This document shows positions 59,882 through 64,000 of a stretch of 64,000 nt of DNA, piece by piece. This stretch comes from Limnoperna fortunei (lineage: Eukaryota > Mollusca > Bivalvia > Mytilida > Modiolidae), in NCBI GenBank assembly GCA_944474755.1, contig OX104124.1:4800437-4864436 (forward strand), in the 5' to 3' direction. The stretch's first letter is position 1; each line of letters starts with the position of its first letter. Position numbers and translations under genes: made by a program. The notes under the pieces were generated by a model, which was given only the letters and a program-made list of their open reading frames with translations, was not told the DNA's origin and ran no database searches.

Positions 59882-59995
59882 CTTTGTGCTTGATATACAC
59901 ATATGTTGATACTGCCACAATACCCACGACCAACGCTGCTATCAAACCTAGTTCTAATGGCGTGAGACTTCCAGGTTTAGTTTCAGGTTTAGTTT
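59882..59995 (-). CDS. membrane receptor: transmembrane exon
   Basis: A TTCATAG acceptor and an AAAG|GTATGC donor bound 114 bases. The product reads E-TKPETKPGSLTPLE, then the membrane helix LGLIAALVVGIVAVSTYVYI, then KHK as a stop-transfer signal. With the N-terminal Thr/Lys stalk outside, this is type I topology (Cys-rich juxtamembrane and tyrosine tail inside). The exon enters in phase 1, completing a Glu codon begun at 63162, and leaves in phase 1. The ligand-binding ectodomain is not in the window. Confidence 0.9.
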
Positions 59996-60177
59996 CTATG
60001 AATATTTAGGATTTTTGTGAAATACAACAGATATTACTGCATTAGAACATCGATGCAGTCTGTTTTTAGTTCATTTTATACAACCGTTCTCTCTTAATTT
60101 TATTGCTTATTCATTGTATAGGTCCTATCTTTCCGAGGTTCAATTGTGATAATTTATAGCCAATATTTTATACGTTT

Positions 60178-60420
60178 AAAGAATGTAAAGAATGTTACTC
60201 GCCGATCGCCTTAATAGAGGCAGGCACTGCTTACTCGTCGAGCGCCGGAGTGCACCCATGGTTTTTATTGGGTTCCGGTTACTCTGTTTCTGTCTTTTTG
60301 TGTTTTTGGTTTTTGTGTTGCACTGTATTTGTTTGTCTTTATCCGGATTTGTAATCGCCTCTTGACCTTTGGTTCTTGTTTTTGGTCCGGTTTCTTTGCT
60401 ATTTTTCTTACACAACAATG
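60178..60420 (-). repeat. dispersed repeat (family of 3847-4402), minus orientation
   Basis: Read on the minus strand: AAAAATAGCAAAGAAACCGG, AGGTCAAGAGGCGATTACA, an A-rich block, AAAACCATGGGTGCACTCCG, then GACGAGTAAGCAGTGCCTGC CTC. The 82-codon frame it supports is Lys/Thr/Asn-rich and repeat-derived. It lies in a receptor-gene intron. Confidence 0.85.
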
Positions 60421-61732
60421 TCACTACGGAAGCATATTATATTCTCCTTTAAAAGTTTCCTCGTGACATTTTAAAGTTAGTAAAAATATACTTCCCCAAA
60501 ATATAAAATAAGATTTAAGTGCTTTAAAACCAAAAGTTAACAATATTTTATAATGTATTTCCCAGGTATTTGCATTAAAGAGGTACATCTTAGCTAGACA
60601 GGGGATTTATCTATGTAAAACGATTCTTTAAAAGTAGATGTCAGAATTGGTCTTTTACAACTAGGCTGTTAAAAATAATTAGCAAAATGAACATAAAATA
60701 AAAAAATCTTTTAAGCTAGTTAAATATTGAAAAATAGAGTCATAGTGTAAAAACAGCACGAAAAATACAACCTCTAGATAAATTGCAATATAATTAAAAA
60801 AATGCATAGTAATTAAGATTCACAGCGCATTTAATGTATATTTATTTGCCTTTAAAAGCCCCGATTTAAAACTACTGTGGAAACATATATTAATTTAAAA
60901 TCTGCTATGTGATCTAACCGATAATTGAATCAACAGTTTCTAGCTCACGTTATTGTGTTCATTTGTTATTTAACAAGTAACATTTTGTCTTGAGAAAAAT
61001 TTAAATTTGAAAACAATATTGTTGCATTTCTCTGCATTTATACCTTGTTGTCATTCGAGCGTATTATATTTTTGAAACCGACTTATTAATTTGATAATTT
61101 TGTATATTATATTTTGACAGAAATACCACCTGACTTTGTTGTTTTAGATAGCATTTTTTATTAATTGAATAATATTGTTTCGATATTTATTTAATCTTCA
61201 ACTGCAAGTGGCGTCACATTGTTTCAGTGTAATTTGCATATTAGTGTGATGATAAAAGTATTGTTTCATAACGGGCAAAGGCTTTAATATTCAATTATTT
61301 CTTTTTTTAACATTGGTATATTTTTGCACGTCTTTCGTAATTAATACTTAATATACAAGCAAGAGCTTTAAGTTATACGCAGTCTGGATTATTACACGAA
61401 CTCTTTTGGTCTCAGATTTAATCTTTATTCCAATAATTGTATAACTGATTTTGCAGTTATCGTATACTCTATTAGTAAGAGATTTATTGCTTTTGGTCGA
61501 TTAAATGATCTTCAGTACCGAAGTGTGACTACTGGGCTGATGATACCCACGGGGACTAACAGTTCAACAGCAGAGGCATTGACCCAGTAGTGGCAAATAA
61601 AATGTCATAAAAGATACCGCAGTTAATAGAGTTTACTTCGTCAGACACGCGTGTCATCTAATCAAAACTCATCAGTGGCACTCAAACCCAAATAATATTT
61701 ATATATATTTAAAATCCAAATAAATGATTCAA
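60421..61732. other. receptor-gene intron, nothing else recognised
   Basis: AT-rich intronic DNA between the transmembrane exon and the stalk exon. No extra exon is apparent. Confidence 0.45.
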
Positions 61733-61797
61733 TTGGGGAGGAAGCCGGAGTACCCGGAGAAAACCCGACCTGCGTTAGGAAAACTGGCAATCATTTT
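61733..61797 (-). repeat. SINE body fragment
   Basis: GGGGAGGAAGCCGGAGTACC CGGAGAAAACCCGACCTGCG and AGGAAAACTGGCAATC are the reverse complement of the SINE body. Confidence 0.8.
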
Positions 61798-61989
61798 CTA
61801 TTTACTTCGAAAGTGTAATTAAGTGGATCCCAAAATTATCGAAAAGACAACGGGTCTGTGCAAGGAAAAAAGAACTAAATTTAATAAATTATAACAGTAA
61901 ATATGTATAAGAAAATCATTAAAAAACAACAAAAAAGAAAAGTAAAAATGACAGATTAATACAAAGAGTCATACCAGTAAAAATACATA

Positions 61990-62821
61990 CTGTGGTTTCT
62001 TATGTATTCGTGGCGTACTACTTTTCGGCGTTTTTGGGGATGCGGACGAACCACGAAATTAAAAATTCAACTAAAAATGACCATCGACAATCTATAAAGA
62101 CGCTAAACTGACGAGAGAAACTGGGACGGTTGTTTACATTGATAAAGACGATTGATGTTCAAAGGGCATTGCTAAATTGATATGTGTTCGATAAAGATGA
62201 CAATTTTACATTATGAACAACTTTAGAGTGTTTATGACACTAAACAGAAAAGAATTTTTGATAAAAAAAACCATCGTTGTTTGTTATTAATTGTTTAAAC
62301 GCCCTAGGAAAACAAGTACGTCCTGTTGAGCTTTTTCGTTCTAAAGTGTTGATGTATACACAAATATCAAAATCATTTACATAATTGAAATAACTGTCAA
62401 TAAAGCAATCTGTTAACACCTTTCATACTGATTTCCAACTTAAAAAAAAACACTAATTATATCATGAAGTTTATTGTCAAACAAACAAAACTTACATTTT
62501 AGCCTAAGGAATATACCCCACATGTACAATAAAGTGTTTATTTAGGTTGGTTTTAATAAAGTGGCATGTTTATTAAATATTTTAATTATGTTTACGATTA
62601 CAAAACAAAATCTGTTTAATCTTTTTAATTTCATATTCTTTTAAAAACAAAACAGTCAATTAGAAATGTTCAGTCTCACACTGTATGTGGATACCAAATT
62701 GTAAGCGATTTAATCATGTTTCTTTTTTCCGATATCCGAAAACCACGAATATCAGAACCCCATGAAATGTCATTTTCTCCAACCACGAAATTGATACCAG
62801 GGAAAATAAATAAAACCACAG
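61990..62821. mobile_element. 832-bp TA-flanked element with CTGTGGTTT ends
   Basis: The left end CTGTGGTTTCTTATGTATTC and the inverted right end CTGTGGTTTTATTTATTTTC lie immediately inside TA dinucleotides (61988-61989, 62822-62823). ACCACGAAATT motifs occur inside both halves. This is a bivalve-type repeat with mariner-like TA target sites. No transposase. It lies in a receptor-gene intron. Confidence 0.6.
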
Positions 62822-62823
62822 TA

Positions 62824-63161
62824 ATGCATTGTTTTTTTAAATTATTCAGAAAAATTGATTACTCTGCGCGTTTATGTTTTCTAGTAATCTAACAACATAT
62901 AGTTATGTAAAGCATAAACACTTAATGGTGTGCGAATGAAAAATATTTTTCATAAAACGACCACTAATTGTTCTTTCCACATTAGTATCAATATCCTAAG
63001 TCATAAACCCGAGGTACGTTCCAGTGATATTCATGTTCAACTGTAAATCACCATTATGTTTATTGAAGTATTGAACATAACATCACGAATTACGTTTTCC
63101 TTGCAGAGTTCTCGGACTTGTGATTTTAATATTAATATATAAGTATTTATAATAAACAGAC
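62824..63161. other. receptor-gene intron, nothing else recognised
   Basis: Intronic DNA downstream (on the minus strand) of the stalk exon. Confidence 0.45.
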
Positions 63162-63224
63162 CTGTTTCAGTCTTCTTTTTAGTTGTCGCCTCCTCGGTTG
63201 CAGCAATTGATGTTGTCATAGGAA
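63162..63224 (-). CDS. membrane receptor: Thr/Lys-rich stalk exon
   Basis: Bounded by a TTTCATAAG acceptor and an ACAG|GTCTGT donor, 63 bases encode PMTTSIAATEEATTKKKTET plus partial codons on both sides (phase 1 in and out). Thr- and Ser-rich low-complexity segments next to a membrane helix usually act as O-glycosylated stalks (inference). The acceptor lacks a strong pyrimidine tract, so this exon is less certain than the others. Its support is that it ends in the G needed to complete the Glu codon of the transmembrane exon. The ectodomain exons must lie beyond 64000. Confidence 0.75.
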
Positions 63225-64000
63225 CTTATGAAATGTAATAATATGATTTACTACGTTTCTCACATTGTTATTCTCAAATGATTTATATATCTAATATCTA
63301 CAGTAAACTACATTTGGATACATATAATTGGCCTGTACACAAGGTATGTGTTTTATATCTTTAAATTCTAGTTGATCACCGTTCAACAACCAAAGATTCA
63401 ATGAATACTTTTCAGCACGCATTTTTGGCTTGCTTAAAGATTATTAATTACGTGTGTTATACTTGCATTTCGGCCTTTACAGTCTCGGAAAAGTTTTCGC
63501 AGTAAAATACATCAAAAGTTAATGGTAATTAAATACTCAATTTAAAGTGCATGAAAGCCAACTGTCTTGACAGAAGAACTTGTCCACAACAATAAAAGCT
63601 TGGATTTACAGGACAGGTTAGGAATTTAGCAATTAACAGATTTAAAATGGCGTGCAATTCAGCGTTTGCAATAGCTTCAAATTTTAGCACCTATTATACA
63701 CATCGGTAATGGTCATATCTCACGGATTCTTACCTTGCATGAATAATATTTATGTGTATATTTTCTTGATACGTTTACTGCTTTCAAATAAAAAAAAATA
63801 TTTTAAATGGCCTTATTAAAATAATCCTTTAAAATCATTACAAATCGGGTAACTATTACATATTATGACGAGTGACTTATTATGTTTAAGGTCACTTTAT
63901 ATGGTTTTTTTTAATACATTTTTTACAAGGATACTACCTTAGCAACATCTTATGGTCTGAAAGCAATTGCATGTTAGTTCAAATACGCATTTTAGAAGAA
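63225..64000. other. no recognisable exon
   Basis: Presumably intron of the receptor gene, whose 5' exons lie beyond the window. No coding motif was seen. Confidence 0.45.

Overview
The window looks like nuclear DNA of an animal with a large, AT-rich, repeat-laden genome, most likely a bivalve mollusc and probably a marine mussel (Mytilidae). The reasons are spliced coding exons with GT-AG borders separated by introns of hundreds to tens of thousands of bases, at least five substantial and several partial copies of a tRNA-headed SINE with one conserved body and a 3' end containing GCTGAAAGTGGCG, and dispersed repeats of the mussel type. The species assignment rests on recognised repeat style and is not proven. 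There is no sign of prokaryotic gene organisation; most open frames of 60-100 codons here are chance.

Host genes, all on the minus strand. (1) At 57470-63224 are the last four recognisable coding exons of a single-pass membrane protein whose 5' part lies beyond the right edge: a Thr/Lys-rich stalk, a transmembrane helix, then a short tail with tyrosine motifs. Every exon joins its neighbour in phase. (2) At 32337-32524 is the first coding exon of a secreted or membrane leucine-rich-repeat protein (signal peptide plus Cys-rich LRR N-terminal cap). About 26.9 kb further on, at 5394-5465, is an exactly 72-base, 24-residue LRR exon that continues it in phase. The rest of that gene would lie beyond the left edge. 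The large intron has absorbed most of the mobile DNA in the window.

Mobile DNA. From 8.58 to 19.81 kb are two convergent, inactivated transposon genes: a THAP plus DDE_Tnp_4 transposase (+) and a SWIM plus YqaJ-type nuclease (-). I read these as the two genes of one ISL2EU/PHIS-type DNA transposon. It has been invaded by a MULE derivative and a CAGGG-ended hAT-like element in its second intron, and by a roughly 4.4-kb element between the two genes. A second roughly 4.3-kb element (26297-30612) has related ends and carries an array of about nine ~170-bp satellite units. Three elements (15635-15796, 19970-20142, 39036-42726) are bounded by long terminal inverted repeats and perfect 9-bp target duplications, the hallmark of MULE-type transposition. 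A decayed Tc1-like transposase lies at 24.6-25.3 kb. Foldback elements, SINEs, a TTCGAA-repeat inverted element (55513-56678) and several local duplications fill much of the rest.

I see no CRISPR, rRNA, operon or intact transposase. The most interesting points are the nested composite at 8.6-20.1 kb, the pair of 4.3-kb elements with a shared terminal motif, the 9-bp-TSD foldback families, and the split LRR and receptor genes.
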